Source: Vibrio agarilyticus (lineage in GTDB: Bacteria > Pseudomonadota > Gammaproteobacteria > Enterobacterales > Vibrionaceae). From it: 64,000 nt of DNA. Of this stretch, positions 17,687 to 27,637 are shown one piece after another (position 1 is the stretch's first letter; every line of letters starts with the position of its first letter). The position numbers and the translations under genes are program-made. The stretch is taken from contig NZ_JABAIK010000003.1 of the NCBI RefSeq assembly GCF_012641465.1, positions 124,001 through 188,000 of the forward strand. The letters are read 5' to 3'. A model generated the notes under the pieces. It ran no database searches. It saw only the letters and a program-made list of their open reading frames with translations, and was not told the DNA's origin.

Positions 17687-18289
17687 CTATTTCAAATTAA
17701 CAACGTTGTTTGTAGCGGTTTCTGGCAAATGAGTTTCAAGCCACTTCTCTAGTGCATCTGCGCCGCCAATATAGCTCCCTTCTAACCAAATTTGCGGTAC
17801 GGTCACTGGTGTTTTTAAGCCAATGTGGGCTTTGACCTCGGGGATCATGCGATACAGTGCGGAACTCTCTTTCACTACATCATGGTATTGGTAGCTTATA
17901 CCGACTTTGTCTAGCAGTGATTTTGCTCGCACGCAGTGGGGGCAACCTGCTTTACCAAACACGATATTTCCTTTTAGGTTATCTTGCTTGGTCCATTGTT
18001 CGATGATTTTTTGCACTAATACGCCTCGATTGAGTGCCTCCCCCTGACTGACGATTTTATCGCCCACTTTTACTATCGGAGCATGCCAAGCACCATGCTT
18101 GAGTGGTTCCCACCAGTGTGATAGCCAGTCTTTAATTTCAACCTCTACTGGAATACCTGCCAGTTCGTTTACAAGAACGTCCTTGATGATGTCTTTGGTC
18201 AGCGTGCATTCACCACAAGGAATGTTGACTTTAAATGGTCCCCAGCTGCCTGCCCAACGGTAGAGCGTGAGTTTAATGGGTTGCGTCAT
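17687..18289 (-). CDS. Glutaredoxin-domain protein with an extra N-terminal thioredoxin-like domain
   Basis: About 200 residues. The C-terminal domain is a glutaredoxin: active site CPHC in FGKAGCPHCVRAKSLLDKVG, the cis-Pro motif TVPQIW, and GGADALEKWL for glutathione binding. The first half also looks thioredoxin-like, with CGEC in VNIPCGECTLTKD and a possible cis-Pro at HAPIVKV, so the protein may carry two redox centres. It should act in cytosolic thiol-disulfide exchange. It starts 160 nt downstream of the porin on the same strand, with a strong terminator between them. Confidence 0.8.
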   Translation of the reverse strand: MTQPIKLTLYRWAGSWGPFKVNIPCGECTLTKDIIKDVLVNELAGIPVEVEIKDWLSHWWEPLKHGAWHAPIVKVGDKIVSQGEALNRGVLVQKIIEQWTKQDNLKGNIVFGKAGCPHCVRAKSLLDKVGISYQYHDVVKESSALYRMIPEVKAHIGLKTPVTVPQIWLEGSYIGGADALEKWLETHLPETATNNVVNLK

Positions 18290-18356
18290 CCTTTTATCCT
18301 CATTTTATTTTTATAACTAATAAGAACTTGGAAGGGGATATTTTATTTCATGGTAA

Positions 18357-18387
18357 AGAGAAAAAGTCAGCCGAATGGCTGACTTTT
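18357..18387 (-). terminator. Rho-independent terminator of the 18450 porin gene
   Basis: Stem AAAAGTCAGCC (18362-18372) / GGCTGACTTTT (18377-18387), loop GAAT. Read on the minus strand the stem ends in a U-run, placing it after the porin stop. Confidence 0.88.
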
Positions 18388-18449
18388 GATGATAACGATA
18401 TTTAAATCAAAGCGGATTTATCGCTAATAAACTTTGGTGTTAAATTACC

Positions 18450-19433
18450 TTAGAAATCGTAGCGAATACCTGCTTGGAATTGATCGTGGTGATCCATACC
18501 ACCTAGTGAATCAAATACGAACGCTGCGTAAGTGCGAAGGTTCTTGTCGAACTTGTACACCGCTTCAATCGTGGTTTCATTCACTTCAGTTTCATTATCG
18601 CCTTTTACATCTTCACGATAGTTGTAAACAAGCACGAGGTCGAGTTGTGGCAATACTTGGTATTGGCCCGCTAGCTCGAAACCAGTAAGGGTTTCACCTT
18701 CTTGTTTACCTGTAACAAACAGACCGCCAAGGGTGAACTGTTCGTAAATCCATTGACCACCAAGGGTCACTTGGTACTCACTGTACTTAGGATCTTTTTG
18801 TTTCACATAACCAAGGCCAAGGTCAAGGTTGTATTCATCAAGGGTGTAGAGACCAGCAATGCCGTAGCTGTTGCGGTCAGTTGCGCGAGCGGCAACCATG
18901 TTGGCTTGAACCACAACAGGGCCAAAATCGCCACCATAAACGAAGTTGCCGTCAAGTTTATCTTTTGCGCCCTCAACAATGTCGGCAGAGCTACCGCCGA
19001 AAGATTCTAATACGTCAGTAAAGTCAGTCACCATGACTTGCGCTGAATCTTGCTTACCGTAAGAGATGAAGTTGTCATCAAAATTAAGTCCAGCAAAGAA
19101 GTAACGATTATCGATTTTGTTATCGTATTTATCGGTAGCCGCATCATATGAACGCTTAAACTCTGATTCGTACTTACCAAAACCAAATAGGTTTGACGCA
19201 ATTTGAGTCGAACCTTCGACTTTAACACGAGCTCGGCTCTTGTCTTCAAATTTGGTTGTCGCTTTTTCTGTCGCAGTGGCGTCCGTTTCATTGTTATCTG
19301 AGATATTGAAACGACCTTCGGCGCGACCACCGACTTTTAGCACTGTGCCGTTGTCATCGTAGACGGTTGCGGCATACGCTGGGGCCATAGTGAGTGATGT
19401 TAGAATTGCTGCTGCTAAAACTGCTTTTTTCAT
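18450..19433 (-). CDS. Outer-membrane general porin (OmpU-type, gram-negative porin family)
   Basis: Trimeric beta-barrel porin for passive diffusion across the outer membrane. Signal peptide about residues 1-21 (AAAILTSLTMAPAYA then ATVYDDNG). Many acidic and aromatic alternating strands follow, and the protein ends AGIRYDF with the C-terminal Phe needed for BAM insertion. It is about 327 residues. The divergent neighbour at 20097 is a second porin, and the 660-bp gap between them carries both promoters. It appears monocistronic, with a terminator at 18357-18387. Confidence 0.9.
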   Translation of the reverse strand: MKKAVLAAAILTSLTMAPAYAATVYDDNGTVLKVGGRAEGRFNISDNNETDATATEKATTKFEDKSRARVKVEGSTQIASNLFGFGKYESEFKRSYDAATDKYDNKIDNRYFFAGLNFDDNFISYGKQDSAQVMVTDFTDVLESFGGSSADIVEGAKDKLDGNFVYGGDFGPVVVQANMVAARATDRNSYGIAGLYTLDEYNLDLGLGYVKQKDPKYSEYQVTLGGQWIYEQFTLGGLFVTGKQEGETLTGFELAGQYQVLPQLDLVLVYNYREDVKGDNETEVNETTIEAVYKFDKNLRTYAAFVFDSLGGMDHHDQFQAGIRYDF

Positions 19434-20096
19434 TTCTTGTACCCTAATTGTTGTAATAACGGGCTTACATGCCCAATGGTTTGTTGACTCAAACTTAATT
19501 TCTGAGTGTTAAGAAATTATTTCTAAGCTATGACGTTTCTATTGCACCTGCAACTTGATGAGTGGCGGTTGTGACATTTGCCACGCCAATATATGCAATA
19601 TGATTGGTGTTGCATATTAGATCGTGCTCGCCCTCAACTTTGCGACGGGGTTCAAACTTTTATTAATAGAATGGACTATTGCTCATTAGGAATGCGACAC
19701 GGTTAAAAGACGAGTCGAGGGTCAAATAGTGTAGTGATGTTAAGTGATTGTTGTGTTTTGTTTTGGCTGTTGTGTAGCTTGTTGTGAGAAAAATGCCCAC
19801 AAAAAATGTACGTAATGCGACTGAATGCGCATTTTATGTGATCTAAATGCGAGTGATTTAACGATTGCGAGAGGATGTGTTGCAAAAATTTCAGGATTTT
19901 AACTTTGTATAAGTTTTTGTTTTTAAATGATTTTTATTTATTTTTTTGTCAATTTATATTATTTTATGATAGGAATCAATAAGTTATCGAATAGAGTCGA
20001 GGAGCACTTGTTAATTGAAGGTAATCTCGCCAAATGGGTGAAATAACCTTCGTTAGGAACTTAACAGTCGATTCGTTCAGAAATGGAATAAATAAA
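19434..20096. promoter_or_regulatory. Divergent promoter region of two porins, no gene
   Basis: About 660 bp, AT-rich, without a convincing ORF or RNA gene. It should hold promoters and operators of both porin genes. An imperfect hairpin (about 20016-20051, GAAGGTAA paired with TTAACCTTC-like bases) falls in the 5' leader of the 20097 gene. The exact promoter elements could not be resolved by eye. Confidence 0.5.
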
Positions 20097-21122
20097 ATGA
20101 AAAAAAATATTTTAGCTATCGCGGTCGCAGCATTTGCATCGCAAGCAGTAGCAGTTGAACTATACAATGCGCAAGGTACAACTTTCTCTCTAGGCGGTCA
20201 CGTTTCAGTAGCTCTACAAGACTCTGAAAAAGGCGATTTGGATGTTGGCGCGGTTTCTCCACGTATCAACTTCAATGCAACCAATGATCTAGGCAACGGC
20301 TTCACTGCTGATGCAAAAGGTGAGTGGTCACTTAACCTTCTTGAAGGTGGTGAAGAGTCATTCACAACTCGTTTAGGTTACATTGGTCTTACTCACGCTG
20401 AGTTTGGTCGCGCAGTTGTGGGTACTCAATGGGCACCTTACTACGATGCAGCTGGCGTAACGGATATGCCAATCGCGTTTGCTAACGACTCTATTTACCT
20501 TTCAGCACAAGCGTTAGGTACTTGGCGAGCAGAAAAAATGATCAGCTACCGTAACGGTTTTGATTTCGGTAACGCTGGTGCATTGAACGTAGGTTTTGGA
20601 TGGCAAGGCGCTTCAGAACATACTTTTGGCTCAGGTGCAACAGAACTAACAAAAAAATTCGATGATCGTGTACAACTTGCACTTAATTACTCAATTGCAG
20701 ACTTTGGTCTTAACTATGCGATCAGCACTGGTGATGTAGCTGCTAAAACAGCTGAAGCACACGTGTTCTCTGCGGCCTATGGTTCATATGGCAGCGGCCT
20801 ATATCTAGCCGCAATGTTTGAGATCGGTGAAAATGCATACTACTTGGATACTGATGACAAGAGTGCTACACCAGAAGAAGTTTTTGAAGATACTCATGCT
20901 GTGGAATTACTTGCTGCGTATTCTCTGGCAAACGGCGTTAACTTAAGTGTTAACTATGAAAAAGTATCAGATGAAAAGGGCAACTCTGATCTCCTAGAAA
21001 CGTCTGCACTGCAAGCTGAATACAGCTTCACGTCTCAGTTCCAAGGTTTTGCTGGTTACCAGTTTGACCTAGCTGATGATGGTGATAATCAGTGGAAACT
21101 GGGTATGCGTTACTACCTATAA
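20097..21122 (+). CDS. Outer-membrane porin (gram-negative porin family)
   Basis: Second porin of this window, about 341 residues. The ATG at 20097 is chosen because it begins a clean signal peptide (MKKNILAIAVAAFASQAVA, cut before VELYNAQG) with GGA nine nt upstream; an upstream in-frame ATG at 20034 would add 21 polar residues. The mature protein has alternating strands and ends KLGMRYYL, a variant of the terminal aromatic motif. Codon use is highly biased, so expression is probably strong. It is monocistronic with a terminator after the stop, and divergent from the other porin. Confidence 0.9.
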   Translation: MKKNILAIAVAAFASQAVAVELYNAQGTTFSLGGHVSVALQDSEKGDLDVGAVSPRINFNATNDLGNGFTADAKGEWSLNLLEGGEESFTTRLGYIGLTHAEFGRAVVGTQWAPYYDAAGVTDMPIAFANDSIYLSAQALGTWRAEKMISYRNGFDFGNAGALNVGFGWQGASEHTFGSGATELTKKFDDRVQLALNYSIADFGLNYAISTGDVAAKTAEAHVFSAAYGSYGSGLYLAAMFEIGENAYYLDTDDKSATPEEVFEDTHAVELLAAYSLANGVNLSVNYEKVSDEKGNSDLLETSALQAEYSFTSQFQGFAGYQFDLADDGDNQWKLGMRYYL

Positions 21123-21137
21123 TTTAGGTTAGTGACT

Positions 21138-21163
21138 AAAAAGCCGGCATTGCCGGCTTTTTT
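21138..21163 (+). terminator. Rho-independent terminator of the 20097 porin gene
   Basis: Stem AAAAAGCCGGC / GCCGGCTTTTTT with a three-base loop, 15 nt after the stop, ending in a T-run. Confidence 0.92.
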
Positions 21164-21210
21164 GCTATTTAGGCTACGGATTAATTTCTTTTAACAAACG
21201 AAGTTGAAGG

Positions 21211-22599
21211 TTAGATACTGCGATTGGTATAGGGTTCAACTAACTGGGCGACATTCACTTTGGCGCCTAATCGTGATGCCAGCAGATACATTCCGCCGAT
21301 TTTGCGATGGAGAAAAATCGCATCAGCGGGTGGTGTATGCCAGTAATTTTGTTGAAAACTGAGGATCTGACCCGCTTCGCGCAGCCTTGTCGGCAAATCA
21401 CTAGTGGCAAAATCATAACCTGATGCTGCGCCCATCGGCTCGAACGCCATTTTAATCAGCGAGATGACCGCGTCTCTCTGAGTTGGCAGTATATCGTGGC
21501 TAAAAAAACCTATCATCTCTAGAGCGTCGTTGAGCGCGTGATCATCTTGGCGCTGCACCGCAGCAAAAGCGCGGCAGTAGCCTTCACTGAATCTTTCACT
21601 GTACTGACGGGTTGCGCCGAAATCGAGCAAGACAATGCGTTCACTCTCCCGCTGGTAACGGTAATTAGCAAAGTTAGGGTCCGTTTGCACCATGTGCAGA
21701 GTAAACAGCTCTTGAAAGAGCAGTGACAGAAGCTGGGTCATGACGGTATTACGCTGCGCTTGCGGTGCGTTAATTAAGGATTCTATCGGCTCTCCATCGA
21801 GATAATGCATTGTGAGCACCGATTGAGTGGAACAATCGTCAATGATCTTGGGCACAATGAATTCTGGCTGATCTTTGAGTGCTGAAAAATACGCTTTGGC
21901 AAAGTCGGCCTCTCGAGTGTAGTCTGCCTCGTCGTGCAGCTGCAGTTTGGCCTCATTAAGAAGCCCCTGATAATCGGCGCTGTCAGGGATGAGGCCAATG
22001 ATACGTAACATTGTCGCGACGTTATCGACGTCACTATCAATACTTTGGCGCACGCCTGGGTATTGTACTTTAACTGCAAGTGGTGTGCCGTCGTCGCCGT
22101 AAGCAAAGTGAACTTGCCCAATTGAGGCGCTAGCGATGGGTTTAAAGTTAAACGCAGTAAAGTGCTGCTGCCATTCGCGTCCCAGATTGGCTTCTAGCAC
22201 TTGAGCGAGTTGTCGCGTTGGCATTGGGTCAGCATCCGAGCGTAATCTTGCCAAAATATCGGCAAGCTCAGGCGCGAGGAAATCGCCACTGTCCATCGAG
22301 ATCATTTGCCCCAATTTCATTGCGGCTCCGCGTAAATGTGCCAATTGATTTGCAACGCGCTCGATATTGCTTGGCGTTAGGAGTAGCTGCTTAACCTGAG
22401 CCCGCTCACCTTTTACCCATTGCTTTGCCCCATGCGTCACAACATTTCCCGCGATTTGAGTAGCAAGTGTGGCAAATTGCCCAAGTCGGCTTAGACGATG
22501 GCTGGGTAGTTTGCGCGCTTGACGCTCATTGGTTGAGTCATCGTTGTAACGCATTGAAGTAGAATTTGGTTTACTTGAATTTTCAAAATGGTCTGACAT
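21211..22599 (-). CDS. ABC1/AarF/UbiB-family atypical kinase
   Basis: About 462 residues. Family marks are the KxGQ segment (LRGAAMKLGQMISMDSGD), the Ala-rich nucleotide loop (ASASIGQVHFA) and the metal-binding DFG in VLLDFGATRQYS. UbiB relatives act in ubiquinone biosynthesis as ATPase-like kinases. This copy has no C-terminal transmembrane helices of UbiB and no ubi genes nearby, so it is a paralogue of unresolved role. It is convergent with the porin gene and monocistronic. Confidence 0.85.
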   Translation of the reverse strand: MSDHFENSSKPNSTSMRYNDDSTNERQARKLPSHRLSRLGQFATLATQIAGNVVTHGAKQWVKGERAQVKQLLLTPSNIERVANQLAHLRGAAMKLGQMISMDSGDFLAPELADILARLRSDADPMPTRQLAQVLEANLGREWQQHFTAFNFKPIASASIGQVHFAYGDDGTPLAVKVQYPGVRQSIDSDVDNVATMLRIIGLIPDSADYQGLLNEAKLQLHDEADYTREADFAKAYFSALKDQPEFIVPKIIDDCSTQSVLTMHYLDGEPIESLINAPQAQRNTVMTQLLSLLFQELFTLHMVQTDPNFANYRYQRESERIVLLDFGATRQYSERFSEGYCRAFAAVQRQDDHALNDALEMIGFFSHDILPTQRDAVISLIKMAFEPMGAASGYDFATSDLPTRLREAGQILSFQQNYWHTPPADAIFLHRKIGGMYLLASRLGAKVNVAQLVEPYTNRSI

Positions 22600-22625
22600 G
22601 GGTTTTCCCAGCGTTTGTTTTAACC

Positions 22626-22652
22626 GACTTGAGGTTACTTGGGTATATTTAC
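22626..22652. repeat. ERIC-like end remnant upstream of the ABC1 gene
   Basis: Contains acttgaggttacttgggtata, close to the end of the full ERIC-like copies. No matching second arm is visible, so it is probably a decayed fragment. Confidence 0.35.
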
Positions 22653-22855
22653 GCAGTAGAACATAAATTGTTCAATTTGGTATAAGCCTCATTCGCATGA
22701 CGTTGTTTCACATTGCATGTCCGTGCTGAAAACACTATCCGAGAATAAATATTCAGGTGTAGAATACGACGTTTGCATTTTGCGTTGTTCCCAGTGGGTA
22801 ATGTCTTGATTTTAGGGACTGTGTGTCGGTTTGTGTTCAGTCAGTAGGAGGCGGT

Positions 22856-23470
22856 ATGACGTTCACAATTTGGTTATCTCTGTTTGTTGTTTGTCTTCTT
22901 GGAGCAATGTCTCCAGGACCTAGTTTAGCGATTGTGGCAAAACACGCCCTCGCTGGCGGCCGTGTTCACGGTTTGGTGACTAGCTGGGCGCACGCCATTG
23001 GCATTGGCATTTATGCGTTCATCACATTGATCGGCCTGGCTGTTGTGCTGCAAAGCTCACCTTTGGTATTTAAAGGGATCAGCTATGCGGGCGCGCTCTA
23101 TCTCGCTTATCTTGGCATCAATGCATTGCGCTCAAAAGGCGGCGTTGCAGCAAAGCTTGAAGCAGGTAAGCAGAGCCATTGGTGGCAAGCGGCGAGAGAC
23201 GGCTTTTTGATCTCGATTTTAAGCCCGAAAATTACCCTGTTTTTTATCGCGCTGTTCAGCCAGTTCGTTTATTTGGGCGAAAGTATGACAGGTCGCGCTG
23301 TGATTGTTCTGACGCCGATGATCGTTGATGGTTTGTGGTATAGCTTGATTACATGCGTTTTATCCAGTTCGCGTTTTATCGATAAGATAAAAGCAAAAGC
23401 GGCGCTTATCGATAAACTGTCAGGATGCGTCCTTTTAGCCCTTGCCGCTCGCGTGCTTGTGACGGTTTAA
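22856..23470 (+). CDS. LysE/RhtB-family amino-acid exporter
   Basis: Inner-membrane exporter of about 204 residues with six hydrophobic helices. The family signature is AMSPGPSLAIVAKHALAGG near the N-terminus, followed by GALYLAYLGINALRS. The ATG at 22856 is preceded by AGGAGG at ideal spacing; the in-frame GTG at 22823 lacks one. The exported substrate (lysine, homoserine or related) cannot be told. It is convergent with the MATE gene, 69 nt apart. Confidence 0.9.
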   Translation: MTFTIWLSLFVVCLLGAMSPGPSLAIVAKHALAGGRVHGLVTSWAHAIGIGIYAFITLIGLAVVLQSSPLVFKGISYAGALYLAYLGINALRSKGGVAAKLEAGKQSHWWQAARDGFLISILSPKITLFFIALFSQFVYLGESMTGRAVIVLTPMIVDGLWYSLITCVLSSSRFIDKIKAKAALIDKLSGCVLLALAARVLVTV

Positions 23471-23538
23471 TCGATTTTTAGATTAATCGCGTGGTTTGAT
23501 GAGGCGCAACACATTGGTTTTGCGCCTCATGCTCCATA

Positions 23539-24861
23539 TTATTCGCGCGAACGTTTCAGCGCGTTAATCGTCTGGCGATACATCGACCAAGCGTACAACC
23601 CAGCAAGCATATTGCCGATACTGGCGCCTATCAGCAGCCCTTCCACATCTCCCAGTTTGGCACCAATCCATAGGCACGGCAGGAAAAAGGCAAAAAGACG
23701 CAAGGCTGAAATTAGCAGCGCTCGATAAGGTTTTCCAAGTGCGTTACAGACCGAGACCATCATCATGCAGATCCCAACAGGGCCTAAGCTGATTGGCACT
23801 ATAGTGAGATGCCAATGGAGAATTTTTCGTACGGAATCTTCTGCGGCCATGATGTCGGTTAATGGGCCGGCGAGCGCAAAAGTAAGCAGCGCGATGATTA
23901 GCTGAAATCCAAAAACGAACTTCGCCGCGAGAGTGACGGTTGCGTCGATGTCATCAAATTGCTTGCCTCCCAAGCTGCGTCCCACCATGGGCGGCAACGA
24001 CATGGTCAGCGCCAGCACCACCACAATAGCAAAAAACTCATACCGCGAGCCGACCGCCCAAGCTGCAACTGCCGCGGTACCAAATCCGGCCAACATTTTT
24101 GTGGCGAGCATCGATGAAATGGGTGGTAATAATTGACTGGTCATCGCTGGGCCCATGATGTTCAGCAGCGAACGTACGCTGTTTGAAAGGTCAATATCTC
24201 GCCAGTCAAAACTCATCCAGTCATATTTGAGAGTCTTGGGCGCAATGATAATTAGGCCTATCGCAAATGCGGTGCTGGTTGCAAGCGCCGCTCCATTAAT
24301 ACCAAGTCCAAAGGTGAAAATAAACAAAGGGTCAAGAGCCAGATTAATTAAACTGGTGATCACCATTAAAGCGCCAGGCAATTTAGTGTTGCCGTTTGCG
24401 CGGCATACACTGTAGAAAAAATAAAGCGTTGCGCCAATCCAAGAGCTGACGAGCCACAGTGGCCAGTAATGGTTGATGACCGGCATGACAGTGTCGGGCG
24501 CACTTAATAACGCCAAAATGGGGTAACGAAGCAGCCAAAGCAACAATCCTATCAATGCAACTCCCACCATACCGACGATGAGAACCAATCCACCAAGCTG
24601 TTTCGCGTAGACAAATTGCTCTGCCCCCAGCGCGCGCGAAATAATGGCGGTGGTGGCGATGCCTAATCCAACTTGAATGCCAATAATGATCATTTGAATT
24701 GGCAGAGTGAAGCCTTGTGTGGCGAGAGGTAACACGCCAAGCTGCCCGATAAAAGCACTGTCGACCAATTGAAAACTCATCAGTGACAAGACGCCGAACA
24801 TCATTGGCCACGTCATGGTAAATAACTGCCGTGCTAGAGACACTGATTGGGATTTGGGCAT
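23539..24861 (-). CDS. MATE-family multidrug/cation antiporter
   Basis: Twelve-helix efflux transporter of about 440 residues. Typical stretches are FQLVDSAFIGQLGVLPLA near the N-terminus and AAVAAWAVGSRYEFFAIVV at the start of the second half. The start at 24861 (MPKSQSVSLARQ, with AGAAAGAT upstream) is preferred; an upstream ATG at 24891 gives ten more residues without a better site. MATE proteins expel drugs or cationic compounds using H+ or Na+ gradients. It is monocistronic. Confidence 0.88.
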   Translation of the reverse strand: MPKSQSVSLARQLFTMTWPMMFGVLSLMSFQLVDSAFIGQLGVLPLATQGFTLPIQMIIIGIQVGLGIATTAIISRALGAEQFVYAKQLGGLVLIVGMVGVALIGLLLWLLRYPILALLSAPDTVMPVINHYWPLWLVSSWIGATLYFFYSVCRANGNTKLPGALMVITSLINLALDPLFIFTFGLGINGAALATSTAFAIGLIIIAPKTLKYDWMSFDWRDIDLSNSVRSLLNIMGPAMTSQLLPPISSMLATKMLAGFGTAAVAAWAVGSRYEFFAIVVVLALTMSLPPMVGRSLGGKQFDDIDATVTLAAKFVFGFQLIIALLTFALAGPLTDIMAAEDSVRKILHWHLTIVPISLGPVGICMMMVSVCNALGKPYRALLISALRLFAFFLPCLWIGAKLGDVEGLLIGASIGNMLAGLYAWSMYRQTINALKRSRE

Positions 24862-25050
24862 AATATCTTTCTGAAATAATGAATAAATCAATTGTACCTA
24901 ATCTGACTGTGATTGCCATGAATTGCAAAGATGAGCCTAATAAATTCAATTAGTGTCATAACGTTCCACCGCCTTTTTCTGGCGAGAGATAGGGGGGCTG
25001 CTACGCTAAATAAGACAGGATGTAAATTTACAACAGGCTAGGGACATTCT

Positions 25051-26682
25051 ATGACTACTTCACTTCAATCCACCTCGATTGCCATGCGCGCGTGGCTCTT
25101 GTTGGTGATCTTTGCCGTTGGCCTTATGGCCAGCACGATGTTAGACGTTTTGAAAACTCGAGATCAGATGCGGGATAACTATATCGGCGGGATGCAGATG
25201 CTGGTCGAGAGCGCTGAGAGCGTTATGGCGCATTACTATGATAAATACCAGCGTGGTGAAATCAGTGAAACCGTAGCGCAGGAACAAGCGCTGCAGGCCA
25301 TGCGGGCGATTGAATTTGATAATGGTAATTATGTTTTTGTGATTGATCGGCAAGGTTTGTATCTCAGCGGTCTACCTCATCTTATTGGTCAAGACATCTT
25401 TGATATGCAAGATTCGCGCGGAGAATTTTTTGTGCAAAAATTGATCCGTACCGCTATGGCTGGGGGAGGGAGCGTTGATTACGACTTGGTCAACAAAACC
25501 ACGGGTGAGCCAGTGCCTAAAACCAGTTTCGTTCAGGAGTTCACGCCATGGCAGTGGTTAATTGGTGGTGGGGTGAATATGGAGGCACTTCAAGATGATA
25601 TTCATAATTCAGAATTGGCCTCACTGACCAACGCGAGTGTTGTTTTACTGGTGCTTGGAGTGTGTATTAGCTTTTTCATTCGAACCATCACCGGTCCCAT
25701 CGCCAAAACTGTAGGTGCGATGAAAAATTTAGCCAGAGGCGAAGGTGATTTGACGCAGCGGCTGGATGAGGGTGGGTGTAAGGAGTTGAGTGAGCTTGCA
25801 CGTCACTTTAATCACTTTGTTGGAGCGATTCAGCGAATTATGCTGAGTATCAGCGACGTGGGAAGTCAGGTCTCTTCGGCAACCGCGCAAATGGGGCGCT
25901 CGGTTAACAATATTGATTCAAGCTTGAATCAGCAGCAGCAAGATGTGGAACAATTGGCAACGGCAATGACGGAGATGCTGGCTACGGTAGAGGAGGTGGC
26001 TGGACGCACAGTGGATGCCAATAGTGCCAGCCAAATGGCCGCGGATGAGACCCAAAATAGTCACCGTATTGTCAGCGACAATATGAATGAGGCGCATCAG
26101 CTTGCGCAAGATATTACACAGGCCAGCTTGGCTGTGGAGCAGTTAGCGCGGGATAGTCGAAATGTTGATACAGTGCTTGAGGTGATTCGAGGGGTTGCTG
26201 ATCAAACTAATTTACTGGCACTCAACGCGGCGATTGAAGCGGCGCGAGCGGGTGATGCAGGACGAGGGTTTGCCGTCGTGGCAGATGAAGTCAGAACCTT
26301 ATCTCAACGAACGCAAGAATCGACTCACGAAATTCAAACTATCATTGAAAAACTGCAAGTTGGTGCGGAAAACGTTGTTGGGGTGATGAATCAAGGCTCG
26401 ACGCGAGCGGAGTCCGCGTCTGCGCTTTCCAATCAAGCAGTGCAAGCGCTTGACAAAATCAGTAGTGAAATGCAAACGATTGAAACCATGAGTCACCATA
26501 TTGCAACGGCTGCAGAAGAGCAGACCGTGACCGTGAATGACATCAATCGTAATGTCGTGAGTATGAAAGACATGTCTATCGATGTGGCTCAAGAATCAAA
26601 ACAGTTAGCGAATGCCAGCCAAGAATTGGATCAGGTGTGTAATGAGTTAATGTCGATGATTCAAAGATTTAAAGTGGGCTAG
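25051..26682 (+). CDS. Methyl-accepting chemotaxis protein with Cache sensor
   Basis: Transmembrane chemoreceptor of about 543 residues. N-terminal helix about 12-30, then a periplasmic single-Cache domain ([35 protein letters not shown]), a second helix about 195-213, and HAMP. The cytoplasmic signalling tip reads [20 protein letters not shown] with [14 protein letters not shown]. It should couple to CheA/CheW elsewhere. The ligand is unknown, but related sCache_2 receptors bind small organic acids. Monocistronic, with a bidirectional terminator after it. Confidence 0.93.
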   Translation: MTTSLQSTSIAMRAWLLLVIFAVGLMASTMLDVLKTRDQMRDNYIGGMQMLVESAESVMAHYYDKYQRGEISETVAQEQALQAMRAIEFDNGNYVFVIDRQGLYLSGLPHLIGQDIFDMQDSRGEFFVQKLIRTAMAGGGSVDYDLVNKTTGEPVPKTSFVQEFTPWQWLIGGGVNMEALQDDIHNSELASLTNASVVLLVLGVCISFFIRTITGPIAKTVGAMKNLARGEGDLTQRLDEGGCKELSELARHFNHFVGAIQRIMLSISDVGSQVSSATAQMGRSVNNIDSSLNQQQQDVEQLATAMTEMLATVEEVAGRTVDANSASQMAADETQNSHRIVSDNMNEAHQLAQDITQASLAVEQLARDSRNVDTVLEVIRGVADQTNLLALNAAIEAARAGDAGRGFAVVADEVRTLSQRTQESTHEIQTIIEKLQVGAENVVGVMNQGSTRAESASALSNQAVQALDKISSEMQTIETMSHHIATAAEEQTVTVNDINRNVVSMKDMSIDVAQESKQLANASQELDQVCNELMSMIQRFKVG

Positions 26683-26697
26683 GTCAATTTGAACCAT

Positions 26698-26722
26698 AAA
26701 AAAACCGCCGAAAGGCGGTTTT
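26698..26722. terminator. Bidirectional terminator between MCP gene and yeeX
   Basis: Stem AAAACCGCC / GGCGGTTTT around GAAA, between convergent genes with stops at 26682 and 26735, so it can serve both. Confidence 0.9.
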
Positions 26723-26734
26723 GACGGATTCGAA

Positions 26735-27049
26735 TTATTTTTTGCCGCTGGTTTGTTTGTCTTCTTCGGTTAATTCGCGGATGCGGCGGCTGATCTCACG
26801 GCGAGATTTTGAAATTTCAGCACTTTTGATGATGTGGTCGTCGACACGATCTTCATAATCGGCTTTCATATTTTTAATGATGGCAACGATTTGGTCATGT
26901 GACATATCGGCTTTGATGTAATCAAGTAGGTTCTCTAAAAGATCAACACGCTTACGGTTATCACGCACTTTCTTTTCATTATCAACAAGCTCACGCTTGA
27001 GTTTATTTTTGCGGCGCGCTTGGGCTACGATCTCAAATACGCTGTTCAT
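26735..27049 (-). CDS. yeeX: DUF496/YeeX-family protein
   Basis: About 104 residues, highly charged and helical. The segments [20 protein letters not shown] and [20 protein letters not shown] are close to E. coli YeeX (UPF0265). It is probably a cytoplasmic coiled-coil protein; its function is not established. GGAAT stands before the ATG. Convergent with the MCP gene across a shared terminator. Confidence 0.9.
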   Translation of the reverse strand: MNSVFEIVAQARRKNKLKRELVDNEKKVRDNRKRVDLLENLLDYIKADMSHDQIVAIIKNMKADYEDRVDDHIIKSAEISKSRREISRRIRELTEEDKQTSGKK

Positions 27050-27149
27050 AACACTATTCCTTAACTATTACTTTGGTATGTCGCTATCAGTATTGCATCT
27101 CAAAGCGACAGAATCTTAAGCCATTGTAGTGCGAACCGCGCAGGCTGTA

Positions 27150-27282
27150 TATACCCGTACTGCTTGAAGTTGTTGTGTTGTTGGCGGGTACTCTGAAGCC
27201 TTATTGCACAGCTGTTCTTTGTGTGCGAAGTGCTCAGAGGCTTCCCATCCCGCCTACCTGCACCTTTAACTTGTTGGGTATC
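27150..27282. repeat. ERIC-like intergenic palindrome
   Basis: Begins tatacccgtactgcttgaag and ends in a ttgggtat end. The core is partly rearranged relative to the 127-bp copies at 28346 and 32684. Confidence 0.75.
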
Positions 27283-27319
27283 GCTACTTGAGCTAGTACA
27301 ACGATGTGGTTATATTACG

Positions 27320-27538
27320 ATGAGTTATTTCTCGTCAAACCTTTCTATGTCTGATTTTACACCGCCACTGACGCAGCCACTTACCCAAGCTACGCCTCCT
27401 CTCGAGAAGCTCAAAATCGCTTACCTAAGCGAACGCGACCACCTAGAGCAACTTGAAGTCGAGCTGAATCGTAGCAAAATCGTGATGATCGATAGCCACG
27501 GCAAATTACAACGGTTTGCTTTTATCATCGAACATTGA
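27320..27538 (+). CDS. Small hypothetical protein
   Basis: About 72 residues if started at the ATG at 27320, or 63 from the ATG at 27347; neither has a clear Shine-Dalgarno. The first part repeats Pro-Leu-Thr-Gln (PPLTQPLTQATPP) and the second is a charged amphipathic helix (KLKIAYLSERDHLEQLEVEL). It has no recognised family. The upstream part of the same frame lies inside the ERIC-like repeat and is not coding. It may be real because the reading frame outside the repeat shows normal codon use. Confidence 0.45.
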   Translation: MSYFSSNLSMSDFTPPLTQPLTQATPPLEKLKIAYLSERDHLEQLEVELNRSKIVMIDSHGKLQRFAFIIEH

Positions 27539-27637
27539 TAACAGAAAAGTGGGCAGTGTTATCACTGCGATTTTGCGTAAAGTAGAAAGTGAGGTTTTTA
27601 ACATTCGAAGGTTTGTTGCATTAAAAGGATAATAATA

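Noticed and set aside
27221-27319. N-terminal extension of the 27320 small gene
   Set aside because: These codons fall largely in the ERIC-like repeat and are not expected to be coding.
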